This document shows positions 24,393 to 41,614 of a DNA stretch of 64,000 nucleotides, in pieces. Source of the stretch: Branchiostoma lanceolatum (Eukaryota; Chordata; Leptocardii; Amphioxiformes; Branchiostomatidae). The notes under the pieces are model-generated. The model was not told the origin of the DNA. It worked only from the letters and a program-made list of their open reading frames with translations, and made no database searches. Position numbers and translations under genes: made by a program. The stretch is from positions 25,917,081 through 25,981,080 of the forward strand of contig NC_089722.1 in NCBI RefSeq assembly GCF_035083965.1. Reading direction: 5' to 3'. Each line of letters begins with the position of its first letter. Position 1 is the stretch's first letter.

Positions 24393-25622
24393 CTTGCCTT
24401 CAACAGGGAAAGGTACATAAGTTAACAACTATGAGTATACAAATGTATTAATCCAGTAGTAAATATTCAATTTTAGTCCCCTTTTCCTGACCTGGATGTC
24501 TAATATTCACAAATGTATAAGTACAACTACAATACAAATATAGATGTACATGTACAAGTAAGTGGCCATACATAAGGTTGTCTGACAATGCTCTGTGCTT
24601 TTTGAGTTTTGAGGAGAGTCGCCTACATATAATGCTAAATTCAGGAAGGAACTTTACTACTAGTACTAGTAAGGTACTATGAATCATGAAACTCTAAACA
24701 TTAAAATTTATTCAAATGTCTTATGGAAAAGGACACAAGTGAAGTGGTAGAATGGAGTAACGTTATGATATATTTTAATTTATATCTTATTTTGCAGAGA
24801 AATATTAAGGCTTGGTGTTTCAGAAACTGAATTTCTGAAAATCAATCAAAGTTTAGTGACAAATATCATCAACGTTTGTGAAAGCTACAACTCTTTGCCT
24901 TCATATATTTTGAATCTGCCGTACTTTTATGTTGTAGTTGTTGGTGTTGCTGTAGCAACTTGCATCATGCCAAGGCTTGATCATACACATGGCTGGAAAT
25001 AAAGCCCGGCCCGAAGACAAAGAAACAAGAACAAAGAAGTAAGACATTCACCTGAAAAAAAATCGTGTGAATAGAGAATAATAAGGTAAATCATCTCACC
25101 TTGTAATAATTGATCATTCCATAATATCCATAAGAACTCTACTACATGACGCGGAATGTCACTTAAGTCGTGACACAAGAATTGTTTGCAAAAAAAGTTA
25201 TCAACTTGAAGAAAAAAGTCTATTTGTTACAATTGGAAGCCATTTTGAATATGGATTTCTCCACTATCATAAAGGGGTTACCATACGTCTGAGTTATAAT
25301 GTTAAGATTACTGTTGAGTATCATATAAGACAATTCGAGATATTTTATGAAAATATGATAATCATTAAATGTGAATTCTCACCGATCATAGATTGTGACG
25401 TTATAGGACTAATTTGAGACTGATACATTTTACAGCTCAAATTTTACACCCTTTAGATAGTGGTAGCGTCCAAATATACAGATTTATTCGTCATTTCCTA
25501 ACTCCTTCGACTTTGCAGTACAAGAAATGGTTTAATATAGAAGAAATCGTATAGGGATGTACCCGATTGTTCGACACGTATCTTGAATTCAAACCGGGGT
25601 TAGTGAAATATAAAATCCCAAA

Positions 25623-25708
25623 GACGTCACAGCTGTGCTCTGATTGGTCAGTGGTGACGTATCCTAGCTTATATCTATTTTTAGGTTCACCGGCAGGGGT
25701 ATATAAAA
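25623..25708 (+). promoter_or_regulatory. MAPK7 core promoter with CRE-like sites, CCAAT box and TATA box
   Basis: In order: GACGTCAC (25623-25630), an inverted CCAAT box in GATTGGTCA (25642-25650), TGACGTAT (25655-25662) and ATATAAAA (25701-25708). A noncoding first exon would start about 25730 and end at the donor 25919 (GTGAAG/GTAGGT), joining an acceptor at 26279. Between 24393 and 25620 I see no other gene. Confidence 0.6.
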
Positions 25709-26304
25709 TGGCGGCTCTCCCCTGAACACGGAAGTGAAGTCTTAGCTAGTCGGGAGAATTTTCGGGTCACTACAGGTTTCTTCTAGTTCAGATCGCTATT
25801 TAATGTACTTACCTTAAGACGTGAGGTCTTAGTAATGGAGGAAAAAGTGCGATTGGTCTTCCGATTTGACACGAAGTACTAGAAAATCCAGTTGACATTT
25901 TAGGACTAGTTTGTGAAGGTAGGTAAAGTAACCTGTCATATTTTAATATGTGGGGGAGGGGGGTTGTTTAGGCCAACATATGTGCATTTTCATCGTAATG
26001 CAGTCAATATGGGAAAACCATCTGATCAAAATGTTGGGATACATAGACCCATGCAAAAATGTCATTTTATTTCTGAAGTGTCATAATTAAGAAAAATATA
26101 AAAAGTGATGTAACATTATATTTTGCTAGGAGATAAAAACAAAACCATATGTTACTGATAAGGTTTGAAAAAAAGTGCTGCTAGGTATGTACAAGTGTGA
26201 TCTTGTGGGCATTTGTGTTTGTACATGTATATGGTAGATACAGAACAATGTGTACAATCCTCCGACTTGTGTTCCTCAGGTTTAGGTTATGAGTGTCGAC
26301 CTGA

Positions 26305-30272
<3,968 letters not shown>

Positions 30273-31603
30273 GGTATCACCATCTACTCATTTTTTTTTT
30301 TAAAGGAAGTTTCTCCTGTTCCATATTTTGCTATCTACCAGTATTTGACTTGATATACAACATACATGTGTACTAGTATTGTAAAGTACACAGAATAGAG
30401 CATCGAAAGTAGGTCTGAGGTTTTATCAACTAAAGTGACCTTTGAATCCAATATTTTGGCATGCAGGATTCTAAGGTCTCATCCTGGCAAACTTAATTTA
30501 CATGGTTGTAATTCTCTTTCAGAACAGTACTTGAAGTGGTGGCAACCTACACTGGGATGCAGACAGATCAACAGATGTCCAACTGTACACAGACATATAG
30601 ACCTGGGAATAAGAAACTTAAGACTAGGTGTTTATAACTATAAGACAATGCTATTCAGATTTTATTTGAAAAAGACTAGCTAGTTATTTTATTTTGCCAA
30701 TTTAGAAAATAATAATGGTGGAAAGTAATTATAGTTAAGAATAGTTCATGAAATGTTCATAACATAGTACTCTATTTGCTGCACAAGACTTTTCAGTTCC
30801 AAAAAGTGTGAATACATCACAATCATGCTCATTGCTGTATAACTAGAAATTGCCATACACTATCAAAAATGAAGCCATCACAAAGTACTACTGCTTGAAA
30901 TTTGATAGTTTAATTCCATCTTTCATTTGATCATGTACATGTAAATAAGGCATATTTTATAAAGGCTGTATTTTAGATTTTTTCAGGGTTTTGCAATTTG
31001 TGACATACTGTATCAACATTGCATTATAAACAAATGATTGTACATATTAGAAAATTATTATATTGCACCATGCATACTTAGCCTAGTACTGTCACCATAA
31101 AAACATATGATATATAGGAAAAGAGATATTAAGCATATTGTTCCCAAGGTGGTGCTTTCTGTCATAAACACATATCAGCTTAATACTGTGGAACTGTCAT
31201 CCAGCCATTGATAATGTCAGTTATGAAATAGATGCTTTACAGTAACAGATTATGATATCTCTACATTAATACTTCAGGTCAGCTCCAATAATTCCTTGTG
31301 TGTTGTTGATTGTCATTATATTATTAGTAGATTTTTTAAATGAAATTAATGCAGATCAATTTGCATATGCATTCTATGTAGCTGCCCACGATTTACCACA
31401 TTCATAGGAAAAAGGTATAATCTAATTGAACTTGGGTTTTGTGGGTAAAAGTTAAATGCTTTTTTTGTTGTTACAATTATTTTGTACTTGTTGGTACCTT
31501 CTAAGGACACCAAGGGAAATTATTGTAAGTTAACAAAATTGAGTGCAACAAGAAATTGCGGTAAGTTGTGCAAAGGCATAACTTGTGAAGTGTGAAGAAT
31601 ATG

Positions 31604-31609
31604 AATAAA
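31604..31609 (+). terminator. MAPK7 poly(A) signal
   Basis: AATAAA in ATGAATAAATACTTTATTC, about 1.3 kb after the stop. The 3' UTR between holds no supported gene. Confidence 0.55.
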
Positions 31610-32082
31610 TACTTTATTCAGTCAAAATGACTTGCAGCTCCTTCATTTCAAAGACTTCCCTAAGTAAAGCTGCCTTCAACAATAATGTGATGCTTAGGGG
31701 TCTTTTTTGATTGTCTTCAAAGAGGTCAGCTTTTAGCCAGAAAAAAGGAAAAACTTATCCATCCTCCACCTTTATCTTATTATCTTATATGTGTAGTTGA
31801 AAAATGAAATTCGTTCATATCTAGTGGTCATTATAAGGCCTCTTGAAGCTGGCAATGCCATTATTCTTATATTGGAGTCTTTACTTGTCAAGTTAAGTTG
31901 CTCACTAGTTAGGCACTTGCAGTGCAGACTCCATAGAGCCTTGAACTGTGTTTGTCTTATACAGACTAAAGCCAGCTCATTGGGTACATGAGTTTTTCAG
32001 ATGAAGAGGGCCACTTGAATTTATTGTGCGTATGTGCCCTTGCAGCACATTTTGTGACAAAATCATTTTGAAAAGGTTGACT

Positions 32083-35000
32083 TTAGAGTTCAGTGTTCCT
32101 TGGTCCAGTCTGGTTGGCCAACCTCCAGTAGCGGTCTCTGAGCAGGAAGGCTGCCGTCTTAGGTTGTCTCTGGCGGGTAAATATGCCTTTCTTGTTCCCA
32201 GCTACTCTGGTTGTGCCTGTAAAATAAAAAATAGGATATTCAGTGGATACCATAGCAAGGATTACAGTACCTATAGCTAGTAAGAACTTGCATACATGTA
32301 TGTCTGGCTGAAGATCATCAATGTCATGAAAATGATTCAGATTAAATGTTGTAAAACATTAGCTGAAAAACAAATATTTTCTTTCTTGGCCAGCTTTGGC
32401 CCCACAAATCTAACCTGTTGGTTCTCATAAAGAAAGTATGCTAAACTGGAAAAACATGAAAAAAGAGCCTGAAGGCCAGGTTTAGGCCTAGGGAGTCAAT
32501 ACCGTCAAATTCAGGTTTTCCTCCGGTCTTTGCCCTCTGCTTTCCGCTGTTGCTGAATTCTAACCTTAAAATGCCCGAAATCTAAGGAAATAAATTGATG
32601 TGAAAATATCAGGATGGCCATGTATATGTACATTTCTGTAACGTTAATTAGCAAAGATTATTTATTATTTCATGCCACTTACTCTGTGCAGTCATGAAGT
32701 CAGCAAAGTTCCAGATCATCTCCCCGATGAGGTACTGCTGTCTGAACTGGTCGAACACACTAAAGTAGTTCGCCATGACCTCCTGTTGGTACTCCTCACT
32801 GAACATCATGGGGGGGTCCTGGAGGGGACGGTGGTACAGGTCACTTGGGAGGAACTAATAATTATAAACACTGAAAATTGTTTTATGTTCATGAGGACTT
32901 GATTTCACAGTGAGTAGGAAGGGAAAGGTGTTCACAGTATATTACCTTCGCGGTTGAAACAAACAGTAACATAATGCAAGACAGAGCACATATTTAAGGT
33001 GGGTGACCTCTGTGAAAACCATGAACATTAACCTATCAATATGTCACGATTTACAGTACAGGGTACATGTAAAAACCTGGGCATATTTCCAATGGTTACA
33101 TTTCTTGATAGCTCATTGACAGATATAGAATATAGTTAATTCCTATATCCAGTACCAAGTTGAACCACAGGGGTTCCAGACTCTTTACATGCTCATGGGA
33201 AAACTTTCATACGGTGTTTCATACGGTATTACTGGTATATATACATTCATACTCTTATATTAGCATAAGTTATTTTGATTTGGTCCAATCTTTTGTGTTG
33301 GAAATAGCTGAACTCTTCCTTATTATGGAAAGTATTTTCACTCATGGAGACTCCAATCTGTCATACATTTGTACTTCGTAATCTTCCATTTCTGGTTTTG
33401 TCCATAAAGCAAGTTTTTGCAGGTTTTTGTGTGTTCCCTACCATGTGTAGTCCAGCCACAGCGTCAGCCCCGTACTCCGTCTGTATGATGGGTTTGTGGT
33501 GCTTCAGGTACCACTGCTCCAGGTTGTACTTAGCCTGGTACTTGATGACCTCCAGATGACCCATGTCATGGTACCAGGAGTAGTAGTTGTTCAGGCACAC
33601 AACGTCAGCAAACTGGCCCTGGAGATAAGTACAGAAATGGTGCGAACCTCTGCTTGTGTGCTACAGAGCATTTTCAGGTGACATCATTGCTGTGACCACC
33701 GCCATGTTGGTGTCCTTATTTCCATTTCATCCAATCAGAGCTCAAGCATTTTTGAACTTCTAAATATTTTCAGACCCTCTGAAACATTTACCACTATTGA
33801 ATGTCTATCAACCTCAAAGAAGAGAATACCAGAAAAACGCTTGAAAACATGCTGATAAACACAAATTAAAGTTCTGTATAATATGATTGAGATGCAATTG
33901 ATTGAAATGCAAACATGGACACCAACATGGCGGTCAGCACCTACTTTATGGAAAGTGACTGAAAATGCTCCATACAGACTGATGGTAGCTACTAGTCACA
34001 TTGACAACTTTGATGATATCTTTAATATGTGAGTTTTTCTGTAAGACCACTTATTATGATTTGACAAATTTTCCACTAATGGCTTCACATGTCCGTGCAA
34101 CTTTGATAAAGGGTTTGAACCATCCGTATAATTTTCCATGCTTCATTAGACCAGACTGGAAATGACAATGAAATGTAGGAATGGAGATGCATGGTATCAT
34201 AAGGTTAAAAAGGTCATATCTTATGAACTAAATGGATCAATCAGTTTCAGCTAATTAAAAGCAGCAGAAAGCAGAAGCAGAAAAGACATGAGTAGCGGAT
34301 TAAGGTAAGATGTTTACTAGGCTGAAAGTGTTTCCATGCATTTTTGGCAGTTGTTTTCAGTAGGTTTCAGTTTGTAACTACTAGAAAGGTTTTTCAACTA
34401 TAAAAGTTGAAAGTACATGAATGAAGAATGGAATATCTCAAGCAAACAGTCATTGGGAAAAAATTAGTACGTCCTCTAGAAAGTGGTCACACTGGCTAGG
34501 GTTTCCTTATGTGGAGGTGGTCATTTGACTGTAATTAAGTGGAAGAGAAAATTGGTGGGAAAGCTAAAAAATCATGGAACTTATAATAACAACTGTTACA
34601 GTTTCTTTCTGATATGCTGATAGACAACTGATAGACATGCATGGGAAGTATACTGATTAGCAACAGAATCATTACTACCAGTAGTGAAATTTTGTTTTTT
34701 AAAATTGTCCAACATTTGTAATCATGAGCTAGCAATATTACATTGTAGTTTGATTTCTTTGATCACTACCTTTGGAAACATTAATGATTTGATACAATTA
34801 CAGGTGGTTTGAATAATTTGCACGTAGCATCTTACCCCTCTATCTGTGTCAAATGACTGATTAATGACAAAAGTCACAGGTCTGCCTGACGGATCTACAT
34901 CTTTAGTGTGCCCTATCACTGTTCTGCAAATAAACAGAAATTCTGACGGTCACAACAAAAAGCAGCAGCAGCATGTTAGTATGAAACAGTGAGTATTCTG

Positions 35001-38000
35001 CAGGAATCCACTTAAAATGTTCAGAGGATAAATTGTGGGTTGGAACTTGGAATTACAATTTGTGGAGGTGCAGGACCTGGTCTATATTCATGGCAAGGAT
35101 GTCTACAAATAAAAAGGGGATAGGAAAATGTTCCTGAACACCCCTCCTGAGATTTCTAAATGGACCAGCTCTTGATAGCTGATATTTTATCCATCACAGT
35201 TTTTGGTGGATCATGCATGTATGTTATAGGGGAAAAATTGAGAAATACCACCATTTATCGGGTAAAACATGAATAAGTTTAAGCAGGGGATAGCGCAGTT
35301 GGAAGCAGCAGCCTAGAGTCTGTTTGCGGCTGACCGATACAATCTTACCCCTTTGTCTCTATTAAAAGCCTTGTTTATGACAAGAGTGACTGGCCTCGTA
35401 GAGTCTGCCTGTTTGGTGTGCTGAATCACAGTCCTAAGATATGGGGAAATCAATGCGATGAAGTCTAAATACTACTGGTCGTACAAATATTCAGTCATGA
35501 TGTGCACTTATAATTCCTGGGAACAACTTTTTTTTAAATTTTGCATCGTGAGACATAACAAATGCAGATTTTGCAACTGTTTGTTTAAGGAGAGTTTGCA
35601 ATCGTTGGCTGAAGGAATTTCCACAAAACCCTTTCAGGCTCTCAAAGATTTTTACAGTTACAAATTCAAACAGCAGCTACAATTTTACATTGTAACCCAC
35701 ATGAAAAGGTGTAAAAGCCATGGCCTTTCCCCTTACAACATCCAAACTGAATCGGTGCTTCCTTGCCCCCATCTCTTCCCCCTCCTTTTACATCATCAAT
35801 GATTGGCATCACTTACTTGAAGTAGTATTCAGCCTCTGGAAGCTGAGAAGCCGGCTCATTGGCTACTGACCACATGACCACAGAGGGGCGGTTCTTGTCT
35901 CTTCTGACCAGCTCTGTCATCACGTCCTTGTGGTGTGCTAGTGTCTTATTGCTAAAGTTCTCCCTGAAAAAAATCACATTCATGAATCCATCTTTTCTAC
36001 AGCTTTCATATCATGAAGAAGTTACATTCCCTTTAACAGTTATTTCAAATGTTACTGCAATTATTTAACAAACTACTGATTTTTGGTGTCCATTGGTCAT
36101 GTTGGTTAGCATTTGAATATACATGTAAGTCATATAGCTGAATGAACTAAAGGAGCAAAAACAAAAAGCAAGAAAATGGTGGTTATGATTATCTTTCTTC
36201 ATATAATCTTGTCCTTTTTGTATTTACATTTTGTTGATTTGTTCCTTTCTTTACAATGAGTGCCAATTGGACCAATCAGCACCAAGGACAGACCATGTTA
36301 CTATACATGTATTTCCAATTAATGCCAGTGAGACCATCAGAACCAAGGACAGACCATGTTACTATATTTAAAATGACTACCAATTTGACCAATCAGCACC
36401 AAGGACAGACCATGTGACTATGTTTCCAATGAGAGCCAGTGTGACCAATCAGCACCAAGGATGGACCATGTTACTATATTTCAAATGACTACCTGTGTGA
36501 TCAATCAGCACCAAGGACAGATCATGGTACTAAATTTCCAATGAGGGCCAGTGTGACCAATCAGCACCAAGGACAGACCATGTTACTGTACTTCCAAAGA
36601 GCACCAGTGTTAACAATCAAGGACAATCAAGAATAATCAAACTAACAAAATTACTTTGTCTTGAGTCCCACGGCAGGGCACTCATCTATGACCACAATGC
36701 CCTGCTGGTCGCACATGTCCATAATCTCCTCTGCATACGGATAGTGGCTGGTGCGGAAGGAGTTGGCTCCGACCCACTTGATCAGGTTAAAGTCCTTGGC
36801 GATCAGTGGGTAGTCCAGACCCTTGCCTCTTATCTGTACATTGTAGAAAAAATGGGAGATATATTACATGTTGACAACAAACCTTACACCAGATGTCTAG
36901 GCTCTGAACTTCTTGTATGATTGCATTCCAATTACTAGTATGTCATAATTCATGTAGTTTTTTTTCAAAATTTCAAAGATGTTAAAATTTCTATTAGCTA
37001 TAGATTATGATGTCATATAGGCATGTTGTAAAAGGACTACATATATGTTGGTCAGTTGTATTGCTTTTCACCTTAATCATTGTAAAAGGGTGACATTGTT
37101 GCATGCATTGGATGTTTTTCAGGCTAGGCATAGATTTTGAAAATGTACAAAATAGCCATACTAGTGATATGGACAGCATGATTTCCGACAACAAATGTAG
37201 AGCTAGCAAAAAGCTAAACTTACATCTGAATCTTCATGTCTACCAAATCCTCGGAAGTAAAACGGTTTGCTGTTGATGAGGAACTGTGTGCTGGTGACCT
37301 TCACTGTCCGAATCCCGACAGGTAACCTGTACACATCTGACTGTCCTGCACTGCCCATCACTGTCACCTGGTGTCAGAATGGGATAAAGGTACCGTGAGC
37401 AGGTCATGCACGCCCCCTAACAGACTTGCTGAGAACTGCACTATAAGCCTTCCAATTACAACTACATTTTCATAATGTTGAATCCTGACAGGTAACCTGC
37501 ATATGTTCGTTTTTCCTCCACTGCCCATCACTGTCACCTGGTGGTCAGAATGGGATGAAAGTACACACTGTTCATGCAGGCCCCCTAACAAATGTGCTGA
37601 GAACTGCACCATAAGCCTTCCCATGTGCACGACAACTACATTTTCATAATTTTCAAGCTTGATACAATTTTAATACTCAATGCCATACTTTTTTTCTAGA
37701 TGACAGATAAAAGTTTGAAATGGTAATCAAAAACTGTTCTGTGCCTCTCTTTTTGGCGACACATTAGGGGCGGATGCACAAAAGTATACTACATTGTACA
37801 ATTGAGTTGAAAGAACTGATGTACCTTTAGTGTGTATAGATACGCTGGATCACTGCTCATTGTAAATGGCCACCACAGTGTCACATCATTGACCTTGACT
37901 TGTCCCTTTCCACTGCTTTTGACCCTGGCCACCAGTTCTTCAGTCTTGTCCAGGAGTTCTACTGTAACTGGAACTGCACTGCTGTTTCCCTTGATGACAC

Positions 38001-41000
38001 AGTCAAAATTCACATAACCTGGGAAAGGAAAGATTGAAGAACACGGTGGGAAAAATCACCTCTACCTTGCAGACATAATCTTGGGCATAACTATGTACCT
38101 TTGGAAGGCTGAAAGTTAGTATTACTGTACTGTTTAGCAATGACATATCTACTGACTGATGTGAAGAAAATATGCTTTCATCATCTGTCTTTGCATTATC
38201 TATCATATTTACCATTTAGGAAGTTAACCCTCTTCCTGCTGCCTAACTCTGTAACAAATGAGGTGCCAAATGGCTACTTCAGAGTGCTAAAGGTTCAACT
38301 GTTGCTGACTTCTTGAACGTTTCACGACACTATAAAAGAACAGCCTCAAGTTCATGATAAAAGATTAGGCTGATTTTCCTCTGGTTTCTCTGGTACATTT
38401 GATCTCTCTGGGGATCTTTTTTTTACACATACATTGGACACTCCTCAGATTTTGGCTAGGCTGGAGGGAGTGAAAGCTTCTGGTTTGCGTTAACTACATG
38501 TACATGTATACTAAACTTGGTAAAAGAATAAAAAACAACAGATAAATAAAGAATCATGACGTTCTACCAGTTGTGCCCTGGACATCTGTGGAGATGGTGA
38601 TGTCATCCAGGTAGACAGAAGGAGTGGTGTACAGTTTGACAGGACGCTGGATTCCTGCGTAGTTAAAGAAATCCATCTGCAAGTTCTGTACAAAGTAGCC
38701 TGGAGGGTACCTTGGGGAAAAAACATAATAATTTCTTATTCACAATATAGGCCCTTGAACTTGCACTCTTCAAAAGAATTTGTTACAATTCTTTGTCAAA
38801 ATTTGTGACTTGTAATTATATAATCATCATGTACCTTTCTTAGTGTATCTTTTCTCTTGTTTAATGGCAATGCTTATTCAGTTCAGTTCAGTTCATCCTC
38901 AGTGAGGTGACACAAATGTCTCCACATGTTCAACATGACAGATTGGAGTTTTTCATCTTTAAGACCAACATCCTCTTCAATTACTTTCTTAAGAGTCAAC
39001 GATGGGCGACCACGCCTATGCTTCTCATCCGGTTTCCAGAGGAGAACCATGCCCGCCATTTCCTCGAGGCGCATAACATGACCGGCCAGAGACAACTACA
39101 GTTGCGAACCTTAGTGCTTATTAAAGTTCTTAAACTAGAGTGCATCACCACTGTTTGTTTATTTGTATGTGTTTGATCAACAGAAAAACGTAATGATGTT
39201 AAACTAGTGATCACCTGTCAGGGTCGTCCATGTATTGGATGGTTCCAGGTGGGATGGTGTGAGGGGTCAGGGTGTTATTCACAGCCACAGTCAGAACGTT
39301 TGGAACCTCGTAGCTCAGAATAGAGGAAGCATCAGCTTCAAATGGAAGATGTCCACCGTCATGTCTCACAATCTCCTTAGAATTAAGCCACTGGAACAGA
39401 AGCATTATGAAAAATGTCTTTGAGACTAGTAATGGAGAAAAGTTCACAAATGATGAATATGTCTCTATACTCTTCCTACATTAATCAGGAATAATTTTCC
39501 AACCAGGTATTGCACATGATGTACATACAAATTGTACTTTCCTATAAGCTGATTGACTGGTTTTGAAATGCAACTTTTTCAGTCTTATCATTGTAGGATA
39601 GAGTATTTTGAAGAAGTGAAAGTGTCTTACACATGTACCAATCCTGCTACACAGAAGGAATTTGGTTCGGTGATGGTTTTCCATGTGTGTTGGTACATAC
39701 GCATCTCAGAGCAAAAAAGTTAATTGTCATGTTTAAATACCGGTAGGTAAAGCAAAAGTTATATGTAACATTTGGTATGAAAACAAAACTCACCGCTATG
39801 GTGTTGTAGTGAGCACTTTCAAACCTGAGTACGGTTCGCTGTTTCACATTCTTCCAGGAGGCAGGGGCGTAAAACGAGCGCTGGTACCACGCCCAACCTA
39901 CGAAATCCCTCAGCTGTCGGTCCTGTGTGATGTCATTGTAGCTGGCTGGTACAGGCATGTCAATCACGGGGCCTGTCTGGGGTCACGTAAGAAAATATCT
40001 CAGTGGATTGATATTTTTTAAATTTTTATATTGATATTGATATTCCTTCCATGATTTCAACAACTCAAAATTAATTTTTGGCTGGCACTAGAAATTAAGG
40101 TCTCTTTCAAACCATAAGATCAGCAGCATAGAAAACACCCCCGTGTCCTGATTGAGATATTCACAACAACTTTGTCTTTTTTAATAGATTTACTAATGTG
40201 GGACCTTACTATTAGTAATGAAAGACCTAAGATACACGAATCATCTTTTCAGGTCAGATTAAAGTTTGTGTGACTCTTCTACTGCAAGAATGGGAGCTAA
40301 AAACTTAATGATATTTGCTGACAACACTTCTGGGGTCTTCGAGGGCCTAATGGATTATATATAACGTATGTACATGCAACCCAGTCTCTACTAGTATATG
40401 AATATGTACAATGCCCGGTTTATAGATGGGACCAAGTGTTTTTTCTTGAAAAAAAATACACGGGAGAGCAGGGTCAGCCATATATGTATTTCTCCCCCTT
40501 CTATGGTGTGGAGTTTAGAGTTAAAATGGGGTATTCTAAGGCTTCTTGAGGGGAGAAATTACCGTCAGACAGCTCACAGTTGAAGACTGGCCTGACATGC
40601 GGCCTAGTAGGATCCCTGGTAAATCTGAGTTTTATGCTTGTCATAGAATCCCCTGGGTAAGGGGTGTGTGGTTGGAGGATAAGGGTGCATTAATATTGCC
40701 CCTCTTCCTGAGTTCCTCCCTCTTCAGAAAGGCGGGCATCTGGCTACCTGTTCTAATGGTTTTGTCCACCACTGCTGCTCAAATCCAGCATTTCTGTTGG
40801 ACGACATGTCTGCTCGGAACTTCCACATTCCTCCGAGTTCCCGGACCTCTCTGGATTCCGACTCCCGGGGAAACAGCATCCCTTCAGAAGCAGATGATGT
40901 CAGACTAGATCTAGAAGCCTCCACACCATGTGCAGCAGCGTGGAAACCAGTTCTCATCACAAGCACTGCCGCAACTGGACAAAAAAGAAGAATTACCTTT

Positions 41001-41614
41001 GAAAAATTGTGAAGAAATTCACTGCCACTCTGGCAGGCAGGGGAAAGTCTGACTCTGACAAGACTCCATAGGGAGTAAATATTGCAGTATCAAGAATTCT
41101 TAGAGACCTTGCAATGCTAACCAGTTGATCAACACTTTTAAAAGTAAAAGGTGCAACACTGAAATACAACATTGTAATGTTTAGTACTGTACTAAATGTT
41201 ACACTCAGTATCAAATTTGTACCGTAAGTTATTTATACATGTATCATCTAAGCACTGTAGATAAGCTACAGGATTCTTTGTCCTGGTGAGATGACACCAA
41301 TCTCATGTACGTATACCAAGGTCAGGTTTAAACCTCCTTGCAAGTACATGTACATTACTCCGTCATTAGGCAATTGGAGGCTTAGATGAGGAAAATGAGT
41401 CAGTCCAAGCAGCTCGATTGTGAATGACACCTTGATAGGATTCAAAAACAACATATTTGCATAGACAGTGTACAAATTGATAACTAGAAATATGAACTGT
41501 CCCGCTAAGTTCGAACATATAACACCAAAACATGTTACATCTAACGGTAATAAAGTTTTCGATTTGTTAAAACCCACCATTTAGCGCGGAGAAGAGCGAC
41601 ATCATCGTGAACAT
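32083..41614 (-). CDS. GUSB: Lysosomal beta-glucuronidase
   Basis: Thirteen coding exons on the minus strand: 41578-41614, 40748-40974, 39794-39976, 39215-39390, 38568-38710, 37825-38018, 37224-37367, 36655-36833, 35817-35963, then either 35349-35433 or 34836-34923, then 33442-33618, 32683-32854, 32083-32216. Phases match, giving about 666 aa (human 651). A signal peptide ([19 protein letters not shown]) spans the first intron. The sugar-binding domain starts GMLFPRES and contains [16 protein letters not shown]. The GH2 catalytic barrel has [16 protein letters not shown], acid/base Glu in WSVANEP, nucleophile Glu in QTEYGAD, and [12 protein letters not shown] near the end. It removes terminal glucuronate from glycosaminoglycans. 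Oddity: the tenth exon is present in two versions. Confidence 0.96.
34836..34923 (-). other. GUSB: GUSB alternative exon 10, version A (proximal)
   Basis: 88 nt with acceptor TTTGCAG and donor GGG/GTAAG. It encodes [18 protein letters not shown] then [11 protein letters not shown], matching the human VIAHTKSLDPSRPVTF segment between the acid/base and nucleophile motifs. It enters in phase 2 and leaves in phase 0, exactly like version B. Confidence 0.85.
35349..35433 (-). other. GUSB: GUSB alternative exon 10, version B (distal)
   Basis: 85 nt with acceptor ATCTTAG and donor GGG/GTAAG. It encodes [17 protein letters not shown] then [11 protein letters not shown], homologous to version A over its full length and free of stops. 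Including both versions, or neither, would shift the frame, so splicing should pick one. Confidence 0.85.
36254..36610 (+). repeat. Minisatellite of about 56 bp, six copies
   Basis: The unit contains GACCAATCAGCACCAAGGAC followed by ACCATGTTACTATATTTC. Starts are spaced 56 bp apart in the last four copies and about 56-63 bp in the first. It lies in GUSB intron 8. Each unit carries a CCAATCA box by chance or descent. Confidence 0.9.
37470..37635 (-). pseudogene. Partial duplicate of a GUSB exon end with its upstream intron
   Basis: Sequence at 37290-37455 (5' half of exon 37224-37367 plus intron) recurs at 37470-37635. Shared words are CACTGCCCATCACTGTCACC, GGTCAGAATGGGAT and TGCTGAGAACTGCAC. 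The copy keeps the acceptor-like end but its coding part is truncated and degraded, so it is unlikely to be used as an exon. Confidence 0.75.
38883..39095 (-). mobile_element. Fragment of a non-LTR retrotransposon C-terminus
   Basis: An open frame of 70 codons has [13 protein letters not shown], then [18 protein letters not shown] and a final WRH. This is the usual layout of the tail of many invertebrate non-LTR polymerase proteins (GHV.R, RRGRP, WR). It lies in a GUSB intron, antisense to nothing coding. No polymerase domain remains. Confidence 0.55.
40490..40610 (+). repeat. Dispersed repeat, partner of 11946-12100
   Basis: Second copy of the small interspersed repeat seen in LRRC43 intron 4, here in GUSB intron 2. 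Confidence 0.6.

Noticed and set aside
35281..35340. tRNA-like A-box (TAGCGCAGTTGG) in the GUSB intron
   Set aside because: No B box or cloverleaf follows; at most a SINE fragment.
35349..35433. Distal GUSB exon copy as a dead pseudo-exon
   Set aside because: It has intact splice sites, no stops, correct phase and conserved family residues, so it is more likely an alternative exon.
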